From Flavisolibacter amylovorans (GTDB lineage: Bacteria > Bacteroidota > Bacteroidia > Chitinophagales > Chitinophagaceae): a stretch of DNA of 64,000 nucleotides. The position numbers and the translations under genes were made by a program. Below, in pieces: positions 34,084 through 43,428 of the stretch (positions are counted from its first letter, which is position 1; each line of letters begins with the position of its first letter). The DNA lies in contig NZ_BAABGY010000016.1 in NCBI RefSeq assembly GCF_039541815.1, positions 434,001-498,000 of the forward strand, given 5' to 3'. The notes below the pieces were generated by a model. The model did no database searches, was not told where the DNA came from, and was given only the letters and a program-made list of their open reading frames with translations.

Positions 34084-35892
34084 TCAGCGCACCAGCACCA
34101 CGCGCGCGGTGCGCCAGCCTTCGTCGGCCACGAAGTACCGCAGCAGGTAAGTGCCCGAAGGGTAGGCGCCGAGCTGAATGCGCCAGCGGCGGGTCTTGCC
34201 GCCAGCGGTGAGGCGCTGCAGCACCTTGCCGGTGAAGTCGGTCACAAAGAGCTCGCGTACGCCGGCGGACGTCACCAGGTGGGCCACGTCGTGCGTGGGG
34301 TTGGGGTAAAGCTGCACCGAGCCGCTGTCGGCAATGGCCACGGGTACGGCCGCGGGAGCCGCCGGGTCGCAGGGAGCCACATAGCCCGCTTCGGCAATGA
34401 GGCGCTGCATCAGGTGGGCAAGGAGCTCTACCCGGAACTCGTCGGTGGTCGGCTTCAGGTGCTTGCCCCCGATGCCGCTGTCGTCGGTCAGGAACACATA
34501 GTTGCCATTGGTGGCCAGCGCCAGGCAGCGCATCAGGTATTCGGTGGGCTTGTCGATGCCGCTGCATACGACCGGGATGATGCGTACGCCAAGGGCAGCG
34601 GCCCGACGGGTGAGGGTGTCCATACGCCCGCGGGCCGCGTCGTGCGGGGGCGCATCCAGCACCAGGAACAGAAGGCGGCTCCGCGCCGCGGGCGACCACT
34701 GCAGCGAGTCGAGGGCGGTTGCCAGGGCGTCGTCCACGGCTTCGGGGAAGTCGCCGCCGCCGCCGGCCGACTGCGCACCCACGAACCGGAGCAGCGCTGC
34801 CGGGTCTTCGTCAAAATCGTGGTGCCGGGTGAGGTAGGCATCGGTATGGTCGCGGTAGAACACGGAGCCAACGCGGAGGCGCACCGGCCCCTGTAGTGCG
34901 CGGGCGCCGCTGATCACCTCCTTGAGCTCGGCCTGCAGGTAGGCGATCTCATCGCCCATACTGCCGGTGGCATCTACCACGAAAGCTACGTCCACCACGT
35001 CGGGCACGGCACAGCCCCCGGGCACGGCAAGCTGGTTCACGCCCAGGTGAAAGGGCAGGGCCTTGCGGCGCTCGGCACCCGCGCAGGCGATGGTGTAGGC
35101 TACACTGCCGTCGGCTCCACCGGCATCGGCCCAGAGCTCCGCCTTGCCGGTGTTGTCGGTCACGGCGCGCCACACGGTGTCGCGGGTGTCGGGATGCAGT
35201 AGATATACGGGTACCCCCACGGCCGGTCCGCGGCCGGCGTGCTGCAGCTGCGCACAGTAGCGCTGCCGGAAGCGCAGGCCCCAGCGCCCGCTCGTTGTCT
35301 GGAAGTCGGCTTCCTCGTAATCGCTCCAGAGCTTCCACTTTTTAAAGTCATTGAGCTCGCCGGCGGTGAGCTGCTTTCCGGATGGCGCGGGGAACGCGCC
35401 GTCGGTCCTGCCCGATCGTTTCACCAGTATCTCTCCCTTCCGCGGTGTGGCGCGCCCGTCCACCGAAAGCCCGGACACCTTACCGGAAAGATCGGCGCCG
35501 CGAACCCTGGCGGTGCTGTAACCGAGCTCTTTGGCGTGCCGTGCCGTGCCCAGAGCCGTGACCACTACTTCCGACAAACCTTCGCTGCCGCTACGGCCGA
35601 GCACCGCTTTAACGGCTTTGCCGGCACTCTTCTCATGGACCGGCAATGCCTGCTCGAGATAGCCGGCGGCGGAGAAGTGAAGGGTATCGGGCAGCCGGGC
35701 AACGCGGATCGTGAAGACACCGTTGACATCAGCAGTGACCGCATTTCGGGTACCCTTCTCCGTAACCGTGACGAACGGTATGGGATTGCCGCCCGGGTCG
35801 GTGACGGTGCCGCTGAGGGTATGGGGTTGTGCGGACGCAGCGCCCGCGAGCAGGCACAGGCAGAGTGCCGCCCAGATCAGTCGTAGGCTCAT
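34084..35892 (-). CDS. T9SS-sorted VWA protein with SusC-like N-terminus
   Basis: A 602-residue exported protein. After the signal peptide comes a CarboxypepD_reg-like domain (LSGTVTDPGGNPIPFVTVTEKG), then LSEVVVTALGTARHAKELGYS at about 105-125, which is the hallmark start of the SusC/TonB-receptor plug, but no receptor barrel follows. Instead there is a VWA domain from about 300 (VDVAFVVDATGSMGDEI, intact DxTxS-type metal site) and a T9SS C-terminus (LYPNPTHDVAHLV ... LRYFVADEGWRTARVVLVR). Role unknown; VWA domains bind proteins. It pairs with the shortened paralogue downstream. Confidence 0.75.
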   Translation of the reverse strand: MSLRLIWAALCLCLLAGAASAQPHTLSGTVTDPGGNPIPFVTVTEKGTRNAVTADVNGVFTIRVARLPDTLHFSAAGYLEQALPVHEKSAGKAVKAVLGRSGSEGLSEVVVTALGTARHAKELGYSTARVRGADLSGKVSGLSVDGRATPRKGEILVKRSGRTDGAFPAPSGKQLTAGELNDFKKWKLWSDYEEADFQTTSGRWGLRFRQRYCAQLQHAGRGPAVGVPVYLLHPDTRDTVWRAVTDNTGKAELWADAGGADGSVAYTIACAGAERRKALPFHLGVNQLAVPGGCAVPDVVDVAFVVDATGSMGDEIAYLQAELKEVISGARALQGPVRLRVGSVFYRDHTDAYLTRHHDFDEDPAALLRFVGAQSAGGGGDFPEAVDDALATALDSLQWSPAARSRLLFLVLDAPPHDAARGRMDTLTRRAAALGVRIIPVVCSGIDKPTEYLMRCLALATNGNYVFLTDDSGIGGKHLKPTTDEFRVELLAHLMQRLIAEAGYVAPCDPAAPAAVPVAIADSGSVQLYPNPTHDVAHLVTSAGVRELFVTDFTGKVLQRLTAGGKTRRWRIQLGAYPSGTYLLRYFVADEGWRTARVVLVR

Positions 35893-36059
35893 GTGCAGGG
35901 GGTTGTAAGAGGAAGAAATACAGGAGCCGCGGCGCTCTGATTATTAGACCGTTGGAAGAGGAGATCTGCTGCGTGCTTTCCATGCCAGCCGAAAAAAGAC
36001 GCGCCTCCCGCCTTCGCTGAGCTCTTTGCTGCCCGTCAGGATAACATCGGCGGACGGAG

Positions 36060-36809
36060 TCAGAACGCAACCACCTTTTTCGCCTTGCTCCGCGCCCGGC
36101 CCTCGCCCACCTTTCGGTACAACCAGTCGGAGGCCCTTACGGAAAGGTGACCGATGGCGGCGCCCACGAGCACATCAGAGGCCCAATGCGCATTGTTGGT
36201 GATGCGGGACGCGCCTACCAGCGAAGCCAGCCCGTAACTGACCGGAGCCACCCAGCGTTTTTCGCGGTAGGCCAGGGCAAAGGCGGTGGCCGTAGCAAAG
36301 GCGGTAGCGGTGTGGGCCGACGAAAACGAGGTATGCCTGCGCGGGCCGCCGGGCCCATCGAAGCTGTTGTAAGCCGACCCGCTGCTGGGGCGGTGCCGCT
36401 GGATCCCGTATTTGAGCCGGCCCGTGGCGAAGTCGGACAGGGCGAGGCCGCCGGCCCAGATGGCGCTTGTGTGCCGCATTCGCTCGTTGCGCCGGCAGAA
36501 GCCCGCCACGGTCAGCGCGCCGCAGGCCATCCAGGCATAGCGGTCTTCGCCCAGGTGGCTGATCGCGCGCGACACGTCGCGCTCCGGGGCCGTGAGCTTG
36601 CTTTGGGTAAAGCGCCGGATGGCGGCGTCGCCGAAGCGATAGGTGACGGCCGTAAGGCCGGTATAGACGAGCACCTTGGCGCCGGTGCGCCAGCCGGACG
36701 CGGTCTTTGGCAGGGCAGGGATGTTCACGGGTGCGGGGATCGTGGAGTCGGCGGCCAGCAGGCGCAGGGGGGCCGGCAGCAGCAAAAGCGGCAGGAGTAC
36801 GTGTTTCAC
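36060..36809 (-). CDS. PAP2 family phosphatase
   Basis: A 249-residue PAP2-type membrane phosphatase with signal-like N-terminus. The three motifs are visible: KYGIQRHRP, SFSSAHTATAF and SRITNNAHWASDV, with the two catalytic His and the Arg present. Such enzymes remove phosphate from lipid phosphates such as undecaprenyl pyrophosphate or phosphatidic acid. It is followed leftward by no gene of the same strand within 160 bp. Length is normal. Confidence 0.85.
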   Translation of the reverse strand: MKHVLLPLLLLPAPLRLLAADSTIPAPVNIPALPKTASGWRTGAKVLVYTGLTAVTYRFGDAAIRRFTQSKLTAPERDVSRAISHLGEDRYAWMACGALTVAGFCRRNERMRHTSAIWAGGLALSDFATGRLKYGIQRHRPSSGSAYNSFDGPGGPRRHTSFSSAHTATAFATATAFALAYREKRWVAPVSYGLASLVGASRITNNAHWASDVLVGAAIGHLSVRASDWLYRKVGEGRARSKAKKVVAF

Positions 36810-37036
36810 AAGCAGTTGGTCGTTCCCGGAAGCTACAACTATTTTCCGGCACCTTGCCGGCGGGATCGTTCAACGAAGTTTGGCGTGCGCCGCGGGGCAA
36901 AAAAGCAGTTGCCGCCGGTGTACTGCGCCGCCACGGGCAGCATCCGGCAATGGGCGCGAAATGTGTTGCAGGAGGCCCGGCCGGAAAGCAGAGGCGTGCA
37001 CCAATGCGGCTATGAGCTACGTGAGGATTCGCACGG

Positions 37037-37687
37037 TCAGGCAAAGGCCATCGCCACCGCCATGGCCCCGGCGCCCACGGTCAGTCCGGCGTACACCTCG
37101 AAGGGGTTGTGATCGCCGGTCACGAGGCGGGCGGTGCAGATGAGGCCGGTCACGAAAAAGCCGATCGACAGGTACAGGCCAAAGGAAAAAGGCGTATGCA
37201 GCGCCAGCACATAGAGAAAGGCCACCGCCACGCCGGCCGCCAGGGCATGCATCGAGATCTTGATCCAGGCATTGAGCACGAGACCCGCGGATGTGGCGAG
37301 GAATACCGCGAGCGAGAACCAGGCCAGCGGCTCGGGGAAAGAGCCCTGCTTGTGCAGCACGTACCACATCCAGAAATAATAGATGGTGCAGCCGATATAG
37401 GGGATGATGCGGTCCTTCTGCGACTGCAGGCGGATGGAGTCGACAAAGCCGAGCCCCTTGGCCAGCAGCACCGTCACCAGCGGGAAGAGGATGTACATGA
37501 GCGAGAAGGAGATCGCGAGGCGTCCCTTCTGCCCGGCGTCGAGCGTTACCGTGAACGGGCTCTCGTAGAGGAAGAAGAGCAGGATGTACACCGGGATGAA
37601 GAGCGGGTGGAGCAGCACCGACAGCCCCTGCGCCAGGGCGCGGAGAGCAGGATGGAATGGGTGGGGAGCTTCGGTGGTTGTGTTCAT
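37037..37687 (-). CDS. PAP2-like integral membrane protein
   Basis: A 216-residue protein with about six membrane helices. It keeps PAP2-like landmarks: QSQKDRIIPY in place of the KxxxxxxRP motif, ISMHALAAG in place of PSGH, and ARLVTGDHNPFEVYAG as the third motif with a possible catalytic His. Motif 1 is weakened, so substrate handling may differ. It lies 227 bp upstream of the PAP2 phosphatase, same strand. Bacteroidota commonly encode such a protein; function is not established. Confidence 0.7.
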   Translation of the reverse strand: MNTTTEAPHPFHPALRALAQGLSVLLHPLFIPVYILLFFLYESPFTVTLDAGQKGRLAISFSLMYILFPLVTVLLAKGLGFVDSIRLQSQKDRIIPYIGCTIYYFWMWYVLHKQGSFPEPLAWFSLAVFLATSAGLVLNAWIKISMHALAAGVAVAFLYVLALHTPFSFGLYLSIGFFVTGLICTARLVTGDHNPFEVYAGLTVGAGAMAVAMAFA

Positions 37688-37778
37688 GCGGAGGGCAAAA
37701 GTAAGCAGGGAGGAGGAATTGGAGGGAGGAGTTTGGAGGGGAATACTTGATTAATTGAGTACATGAGTACTCGAGTAC

Positions 37779-37832
37779 TTGAGGGGAGGGAAAAAGAAAA
37801 GGGAGGGATGATTGCTCATCCCTCCCCTCAAG
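37779..37832. terminator. Hairpin after rpoN
   Basis: CTTGAGGGGAGGG at 37779-37791 pairs with CCCTCCCCTCAAG at 37820-37832, and a competing inner hairpin GGGAGGGATGA/TCATCCCTCCC sits at 37801-37826. It lies between rpoN and the membrane protein gene and is flanked on both sides by GAGTACTTGA and CAAGTACT words (37749-37785, 37826-37868). Two alternative folds are possible. Confidence 0.55.
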
Positions 37833-37870
37833 TATTCTATTGTTCTATTATTCTATTATTCAAGTACTCC

Positions 37871-39355
37871 CTAAAGTTCTTTCCGCAGGCGCGCTACCGG
37901 GATGTTGAGCTGCTCGCGGTATTTGGCCACGGTGCGGCGGGCGATGTTGTAGCCTTTTTCCTGGAGGAGTTCGGTGAGGCGCTCGTCGGAGAGGGGCTTT
38001 TTCTTGCTTTCGCCTTCGATGAGGTCGGAGAGGATCTTCTTCACCTCGCGCGTCGATACCTCTTCGCCCGTGTCGGTGGTGAGCGATTCGGAGAAGAAGA
38101 ACTTGAGGCGGTAGGTGCCGAACTCGGTCTGCACGAACTTGGAGTTGGCCACGCGGCTCACCGTGGAGATGTCGAGGCCGGTACGCTCGGCGATGTCCTT
38201 CAGGATCATCGGGCGCAGCGAGGTCTCGTCGCCGGTCATGAAGAACTCCTGCTGGTGGTTCATGATGGCCGTCATGGTGGAGAGGAGCGTATGCTGGCGC
38301 TGCTTGATGGCGTCGATGAACCACTTGGCGGCGTCGATCTTTTGCTTGATGAAGAGCACGGCCTCTTTCTGGCGGCGGTCTTTTTTCTGGCCGCGGTCGT
38401 ACTCTTTCAGCATGTCGCGGTAGCCTTCGGAGATGCGCAGCTCGGGGGCGTTCTTGGAGTTGAGCGTCAGCTCGAGCTTGCCCGCGTTGTTGTAGATGAA
38501 GAAGTCGGGTACCACGTACGCTTCCGCCTTGTTGACCTCGCCCACGTTGCCGCCCGGCTTCGGGTTCAGCTTCGTGATCTGGATCATGACCTCCTTGAGG
38601 CCTTCGTCGGTAAGGTTGAGGCCGCGCTGGATCTTCTCGTAGTGCTTCTTGGTGAATTCGTCGAAGTAGCGGGTGAGGGCCTGGATGGCGATCTCCACTT
38701 CCTTGCCGTCGATCTTCTGGCGCTGGAGCTGGAGGATGAGGCATTCCTGCAGGTCGCGGGCGGCCACGCCCGGGGGGTCGAAGTTCTGGATGCGCTTGAT
38801 GAGCGATTCCACTTCTTCGTCGGAGGTCATCACGTTCTGGCGGAAGGCGAGGTCATCCACGATGGCCGAGGTCTCGCGGCGGAGGTAGCCGTCCTCGTCG
38901 ATGGAGCCGATGATCTGCTCCGCGATCTTATACTGGCGGTCGTCGAGGTTGAGCATACCGAGCTGGGCTTCGAGCTGCTCGTAGAAGGAGGTCTCCACGC
39001 GGTACGGGAGGGTGGTCTTTTCTTCCTGGTCGCCGTAGTTCTCGTCGCGCATCTTGTAGTCGGCGATGTCGTCGTCGCCTTCCGACACGTAGTCGGAGAT
39101 GTCGATGTTCTCATAGGGATCGTCGGCAGAGTCGCCCTCCTCGTACTCGTCGGAGTCGTTGGAGGCGAACTCGTCGGGCGTTTCGTCGCCTTCGAAGCCT
39201 TCGTCGGTCAGCTCCAGGGCGGGGTTCTCCTCGAGCTCCTCCTTGATGCGGTCGTCGAGAATGGCAGTAGGCACCTGCAGCAGCTTCATCAGCTGGATCT
39301 GCTGGGGCGAAAGCTTTTGTAACAGCTTTTGTTGTAGACTCTGGTTCAGGCTCAT
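37871..39355 (-). CDS. rpoN: RNA polymerase sigma-54 factor
   Basis: A 494-residue RpoN. The Gln/Leu-rich activator-binding region I (LNQSLQQKLLQKLSPQQIQLMKLLQ) is at the N-terminus, an acidic region II follows (DDTPD-like EGDETPDEFASNDSDEYEEGDS), and the core- and DNA-binding parts end in the RpoN box ARRTVAKYRE at 472-481. It directs transcription from -24/-12 promoters with AAA+ activators. Length is normal. Neighbours are not functionally related. Confidence 0.95.
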   Translation of the reverse strand: MSLNQSLQQKLLQKLSPQQIQLMKLLQVPTAILDDRIKEELEENPALELTDEGFEGDETPDEFASNDSDEYEEGDSADDPYENIDISDYVSEGDDDIADYKMRDENYGDQEEKTTLPYRVETSFYEQLEAQLGMLNLDDRQYKIAEQIIGSIDEDGYLRRETSAIVDDLAFRQNVMTSDEEVESLIKRIQNFDPPGVAARDLQECLILQLQRQKIDGKEVEIAIQALTRYFDEFTKKHYEKIQRGLNLTDEGLKEVMIQITKLNPKPGGNVGEVNKAEAYVVPDFFIYNNAGKLELTLNSKNAPELRISEGYRDMLKEYDRGQKKDRRQKEAVLFIKQKIDAAKWFIDAIKQRQHTLLSTMTAIMNHQQEFFMTGDETSLRPMILKDIAERTGLDISTVSRVANSKFVQTEFGTYRLKFFFSESLTTDTGEEVSTREVKKILSDLIEGESKKKPLSDERLTELLQEKGYNIARRTVAKYREQLNIPVARLRKEL

Positions 39356-39431
39356 AAAAATCCCTCTTTTCTGCGGCCGCGAAGGCGGTCTCTGGTTTCA
39401 CTGCGTCAAGCCGTAAATTTACACCAAATCA

Positions 39432-39713
39432 TTGGGGATGGACAGGCGGCTCTGCGGCTTAGGTTTTCTTTTACTAATGGGTTCCGGCGTTTCGGCGCAA
39501 TTCCGCGCCCCATCGCCCCGGGACTCGTTCCCCATCTATCTTAAAAAAACTGTTCCACCGGACCGGGCCGTGCGCGGGTTGTCCTTTTTCTGCCGCACCG
39601 AGTTCCGCTTTCAGCAGGCCACCGGCAAAAGCCTCTTTATCCGGCTCGGCTCCAAGGAATATGTAGATTATTTGGAACAGAAACCGAATGCCCGCTTCGC
39701 GGGCATTCGGTGA
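39432..39713 (+). CDS. Small exported protein of unknown function
   Basis: A 93-residue protein with a signal peptide (LGFLLLMGSGVSAQ) and a short mature part containing SFFCRTEFRFQQATGKSLFIRLGSKEYVDYLE. I recall similar short exported proteins in Bacteroidota with a Cys and LGSxEYV ending, of unknown function. The last ten codons overlap a perfect 12-bp hairpin (39684-39710), so the C-terminal tail may be shaped by the terminator rather than selected as protein. Confidence 0.65.
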   Translation: MGMDRRLCGLGFLLLMGSGVSAQFRAPSPRDSFPIYLKKTVPPDRAVRGLSFFCRTEFRFQQATGKSLFIRLGSKEYVDYLEQKPNARFAGIR

Positions 39714-39941
39714 TCTCAGATCTCGGATGTCAGATCTGTGATCTGCTTAAAGTGCAAGAGTTCTTACTGGCTGCGGCCTTTCCTGGAATCGGAGCAACGG
39801 CTGTTCAGTTCAGGACTGGCGGTATAGAACGCGCGTCTCCAGATCAAAACGCTTCCATTGCTGTAGTACGGCCACGACCAGAAACAGATCACAGATCCGC
39901 GATCCCAGATCTGAGATCACTGCGCGGCCTTCGGCCGCGCA
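39684..39941. repeat. Symmetric hairpin-arm-core-arm-hairpin unit between convergent genes
   Basis: Hairpin CCGAATGCCCGC-TTC-GCGGGCATTCGG (39684-39710) is followed by a GATCT-word arm (39711-39746), a ~138-bp core, the inverted arm (39885-39920) and a second hairpin TGCGCGGCC-TTC-GGCCGCGCA (39921-39941). Both hairpins overlap the 3' ends of the flanking convergent coding regions. It likely works as a two-sided terminator. Confidence 0.75.
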
Positions 39942-41194
39942 GGCAGCCAGGGCATCGGCGGCACTTCGGCGGGGAGGCGGTAGTGGTTGAGGCGGAGGGT
40001 ATCGTTCCAGCCGTTGGGATTGCGCTCGAAGCTTTTCGAGGAAAAGTAAACGGAACCCTGGATCTCGGGGTAGCGCCGTAGGATTTCGATCTGCCGCGGG
40101 ATCTGGTCCTTGCGGTGCCAGGCCGGGGCCTTCTCGTAAAAGCGGTAGATGCCGTGCCCGATGTACACGTGGCGGCCATAGGCATGTTTCGCCCACCAGT
40201 CTACCAGCGTGGCGTACTCGGCCCGCGGGTGGCCGATCTCCCAGTAGATCTGCGGCGTCACGTAATCGATCCAGCCTTCGCGGAGCCAGAGCAGGATGTC
40301 GGCATAGAGGTCATCGTAGTTGGTGACGCCGGCCTGCGTATTGGAGCCCTCCGGATCCTGGCTCTTGTTGCGCCAGACCCCGAACGGCGAGATGCCGAAC
40401 TTCACCCAGGGCTTCGTGGCGCGGATGGCGCGGCCGATCTTGGTAATGATGGAGTCGGTGTTGGAGCGGCGCCAGGCGTCCTTCGTGAGGCCGTTGCCGT
40501 AGAGGCGGTAGGAGGCCGAGTCGGGAAACTCCTTGCCGGCGATGCGGTACGGGTAGAAGTAGTCATCCATGTGGATGGCGTCCACGTCGTAGCGTTCCAC
40601 GATGTCTTTCACCACGTTCACCACCCATTGCTGGGCCTCGGGGTTGCCGGGGTCGAAATAGCGCGTGCTGCCGTAGGTCACAAACCACTCGGGGTGGAGG
40701 CGGGTGACGTGGGCCGGCGCGATGGAGGAGCTCCGCGTGCTGAATACCGCGCGATAGGGGTTGAGCCAGGCGTGGTATTCCATGCCGCGCTTATGGGCTT
40801 CCTCGATGCCGAACTGCATCGGGTCGTAGAAGGGCACGGGCGGGCGGCCCTGCTGGCCGGTGAGCCACTGGCTCCAGGGCTCGTAGGGCGAGGGGTAGAA
40901 GGCATCGGCGGCGGGGCGCACCTGCACCACCACGGCGTTCATGCCGTTGGCCTTGTGCAGGTCGAGCTGGCGGCGGAAGTCGATGCGCTGCGAGTCGGGG
41001 TTGTATTGCCCCCGTGCCGGCCAGTCGATATTGTCGACCGAGGCCATCCACACGCCGCGGAACTCGTACGCCGGGGCGGCCGGGCTGGCCGAGGTATCAG
41101 CGAAAGAGGCGGGCACCGAGTCGACGCGCGTCGTGTCCTGCGCGGTGGCTGCCGCCGCGAGGGCCAGGAAAAAGGTAGTGAGGAGGTGCTTCAT
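39917..41194 (-). CDS. Secreted glycosidase-like protein, GHL10/DUF187 family
   Basis: A 425-residue exported protein from ATG at 41192-41194: signal peptide (LLTTFFLALAAAATA), a linker and then YEFRGVWMASVDNIDWPARG, the diagnostic start of the GHL10 (UPF0748/YddW-like) TIM barrel, with YDVDAIHMDDYFYPY and WVKFGISPFGVWRN as barrel strands carrying acidic candidates. The frame continues upstream to 41344 but that part is encoded by low-complexity word repeats and lacks a signal, so the later start is chosen. Likely cleaves or binds peptidoglycan-type glycans; catalysis is not certain. Confidence 0.85.
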   Translation of the reverse strand: MKHLLTTFFLALAAAATAQDTTRVDSVPASFADTSASPAAPAYEFRGVWMASVDNIDWPARGQYNPDSQRIDFRRQLDLHKANGMNAVVVQVRPAADAFYPSPYEPWSQWLTGQQGRPPVPFYDPMQFGIEEAHKRGMEYHAWLNPYRAVFSTRSSSIAPAHVTRLHPEWFVTYGSTRYFDPGNPEAQQWVVNVVKDIVERYDVDAIHMDDYFYPYRIAGKEFPDSASYRLYGNGLTKDAWRRSNTDSIITKIGRAIRATKPWVKFGISPFGVWRNKSQDPEGSNTQAGVTNYDDLYADILLWLREGWIDYVTPQIYWEIGHPRAEYATLVDWWAKHAYGRHVYIGHGIYRFYEKAPAWHRKDQIPRQIEILRRYPEIQGSVYFSSKSFERNPNGWNDTLRLNHYRLPAEVPPMPWLPARPKAAQ

Positions 41195-41228
41195 GGTGGA
41201 TACTGGGAGTGGGTTCTGATGGTTCTTT

Positions 41229-41278
41229 GGGTTTTGAAGGTCGGGGGTTTTGAAGGTCGGGGGTTTTGATGGGTTTTC
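41229..41278. repeat. GGTTTTGAAGGTCGG tandem words
   Basis: Two and a half direct copies of a ~17-bp word (GGGTTTTGAAGGTCGG, then GGGTTTTGATGGG) lie between the GHL10 gene start and the MarR gene end. A similar GGTTTTGATGG word is at 60971-61019. Confidence 0.7.
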
Positions 41279-41374
41279 GGCCGCTGCGTTTGGTGCGGTT
41301 TCGTTAAAAACGGAACAGTCGCGCCGCAAACGACCCCTTACCAATAAACAAATAGACTAATAGACCAATAAACG

Positions 41375-41824
41375 TCACCCCCGGAGCTGGTCGAGCATAT
41401 TGGACAACTGGGTGGCTTCGGCTTCGGAGAGGCGGCCCATGATCTCCTCGATATGGTCGCCCTCCTTATCGATCTTCTCGAGCAGGGCGAGGCCCTTGGG
41501 CGAGATGGTGACGTCGACGAGGCGCTTGTCTTTGGGGCAGGTGCATTTCTGCACGAGCTCCTTGGCCACGAGGCGGTCCACGATGCGGGAGGTATCGCTC
41601 ATCTTGTCGAGCATGCGCTCGCGGATCTGCAGGGTAGAGAGCGGTTCGGGTGCCGCGCCGCGGAGGATGCGCAGGATGTTGAACTGCTGGTGGGTGATGT
41701 CTTCGGAGGCGAGGAAGTGCTTGACGCGCTCCATGATCCAGCCGTAGGTATACAGCAGGTTGATCATCGCCTTTTGCTTGGCGGAGACGAATTTCTTCTG
41801 GTGAATGTCTTGTTCGATACCCAT
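41375..41824 (-). CDS. MarR family transcriptional regulator
   Basis: A 149-residue MarR-type regulator. The winged helix-turn-helix spans about 55-115 (ITHQQFNILRILRGAAPEPLSTLQIRERML ... as landmarks LQIRERM and SRIVDRLVAKELV, with wing KDKRLVDVTISPKG). It binds as a dimer and commonly responds to small molecules. The flanking spacer 41338-41374 holds AATAGAC words. The regulated gene cannot be named from context. Confidence 0.87.
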   Translation of the reverse strand: MGIEQDIHQKKFVSAKQKAMINLLYTYGWIMERVKHFLASEDITHQQFNILRILRGAAPEPLSTLQIRERMLDKMSDTSRIVDRLVAKELVQKCTCPKDKRLVDVTISPKGLALLEKIDKEGDHIEEIMGRLSEAEATQLSNMLDQLRG

Positions 41825-42375
41825 ATAGCGTCGATAAAGGTAAGACCGTGCCGGTTAAGGAAACTTCAAGTTCAGCCGGATAAAAAAGCAGGCCAGCGGC
41901 CCGTTCGCTGCGCTCACGATTGCGCGTGGCGACGCGGCGATGAGCGGCTTTCTGATATTACCGGCCGCGAGCGGCCTGCTTTTCCTAAAGTTGGACGCGG
42001 GTTTCATCCCGCCGTTGGCGGGACAGGCTGCGGAGATGCGAAGACGAGGGGAGCGCGCAAAGAATGATGCTTTACGCGGAGTGGCCGTCATTGCGAGGCA
42101 GCAGGCCGCCGGAGGCAGGCCTGCAACGAAGCAATCGCCTGCGTTACGCGGAAAGATCGTAAAACGTGGCACCGCAGTAGCGCCAGAAAAATCAAGAGCA
42201 GGCAACAGTGCAGCTGTATGGGCAACAGGCCACTTCGTCGTGGCCTCACGCGTAACGTAGGAGATTGCTTCGCTGCGCTCGCAACGACAGTCGCCCGCGG
42301 CCGTCGGTAGTAAAGGAAAAGGACCGGTTAGGCACAGCCGCGCCGGTGAAGCATTCACGATTGCCGATTCACGAT
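41825..42375. repeat. Gene-free spacer with REP-like inverted repeats
   Basis: No gene is supported in these 551 bases. AAAAGCAGGCC (41884-41894) pairs with GGCCTGCTTTT (41973-41983). GTCATTGCGAG at 42087, a variable palindrome (42101-42124), then CGAAGCAATC and GCGTTACGCG up to 42150, are inverted against 42247-42288. A related unit is at 60086-60203. ATTCACG words follow at 42353-42386 and run into the next stop codon. Confidence 0.75.
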
Positions 42376-43404
42376 TCACGTTTCCCAAACCTTCACGCCC
42401 TCCGAGCAGTTCGCGCAGATATCGATATTGCTCCGGCTCTGCAGCACCTGGGAGCGGAACTGCTGGTACACGCCGCTGCGCCAGATCTGCCGGAACGAGC
42501 CTTCGCGCAGGTGGCCGAGGCGGTGCTGCGCGTCCTTGTCGAAGCAGCAGGGCACCACGGCGCCGTCCCAGGTGATCACCGGGTCGTGCCAGAGGCGCCA
42601 GCAGTGGTTGGCGTTGTTGCCCTTGAAGGCCATCTTGCCATCGGCGCCCTTTTTATAACGGCTGTACTTGTTGTTTTCCGGGATGAGTCGGTTGGGGTCG
42701 TTCTCGTAATCGTACACCTGCGCCGTCTTCAGCCATACGTCGTCGACGCCGATCTCTTTGGCAAGCGCCCGCACTTCCTCCACCTGGTGCTCGTTGTGGC
42801 GCACCACGAGGAACTGGAATACGATAAACGGTGTTTTGCTGTTCAGCTCCTTCTTCCATTTCACGATGTTGCGGGCACCTTCGAGCACTTTATCGAGGCG
42901 GCCGCCCACGCGGTACTGCTGGTAGGTCTCCTGCGTGGTGCCGTCGATGGAGATGATGAGGCGGTCGAGGCCGCTCTCCACGGTGCGGCGGGCCACGTCG
43001 TCCTTGAGATAGTGGGCATTGGTGGAGGTAGCCGTATAGATCCCCTTTTGCGAGGCATAGCGCACCATTTCGAGGAAGTCGGGGTTGAGGAAGGGCTCGC
43101 CCTGGAAGTAGAACACGAGGTAGGCCAGCTCGGGCGCCAGCTCGTCGATCGTTTCGCGGAAGAAATCTTTTTTGAGCATGCCCGTGGGGCGCGTGAAGGC
43201 GCGGAGGCCGGAGGGGCACTCGGGGCAGCGCAGGTTGCAGCTGGTGGTGGGCTCGAAGGAGATCGACACGGGCATGCCCCAGTGGATCGTCTTGCCGGTC
43301 CAGCGGCTCAGGTGGTAGGAGCTGTAGACCTTCAGCCCGTTCCAGGCGCGGCGTGGCGTGAGCTTCGATAGGAAGTTGAGGCTGTCGGTGAAGTTGAAGG
43401 GCAT
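42376..43404 (-). CDS. Radical SAM/SPASM protein
   Basis: A 342-residue radical SAM enzyme with CNLRCPEC (Cys56, Cys60, Cys63) for the SAM-binding 4Fe-4S cluster. The C-terminal part carries VPCCFDKD and SNIDICANC, a SPASM-like set of Cys for auxiliary clusters. The region after the cluster keeps FYFQGEPFL, the GGE-like motif. Substrate is unknown; SPASM proteins often modify peptides or proteins. It is leftward, with its promoter side sharing the reiterated TTTAGGGGG word region with the lysozyme gene. Confidence 0.87.
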   Translation of the reverse strand: MPFNFTDSLNFLSKLTPRRAWNGLKVYSSYHLSRWTGKTIHWGMPVSISFEPTTSCNLRCPECPSGLRAFTRPTGMLKKDFFRETIDELAPELAYLVFYFQGEPFLNPDFLEMVRYASQKGIYTATSTNAHYLKDDVARRTVESGLDRLIISIDGTTQETYQQYRVGGRLDKVLEGARNIVKWKKELNSKTPFIVFQFLVVRHNEHQVEEVRALAKEIGVDDVWLKTAQVYDYENDPNRLIPENNKYSRYKKGADGKMAFKGNNANHCWRLWHDPVITWDGAVVPCCFDKDAQHRLGHLREGSFRQIWRSGVYQQFRSQVLQSRSNIDICANCSEGVKVWET

Positions 43405-43428
43405 GCGCGGCGAAGATACAAGAACAAC

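Noticed and set aside
41195..41344. N-terminal extension of the GHL10 gene
   Set aside because: Encoded by tandem GGTTTTGAAGG words; the signal peptide at 41194 gives a normal start.
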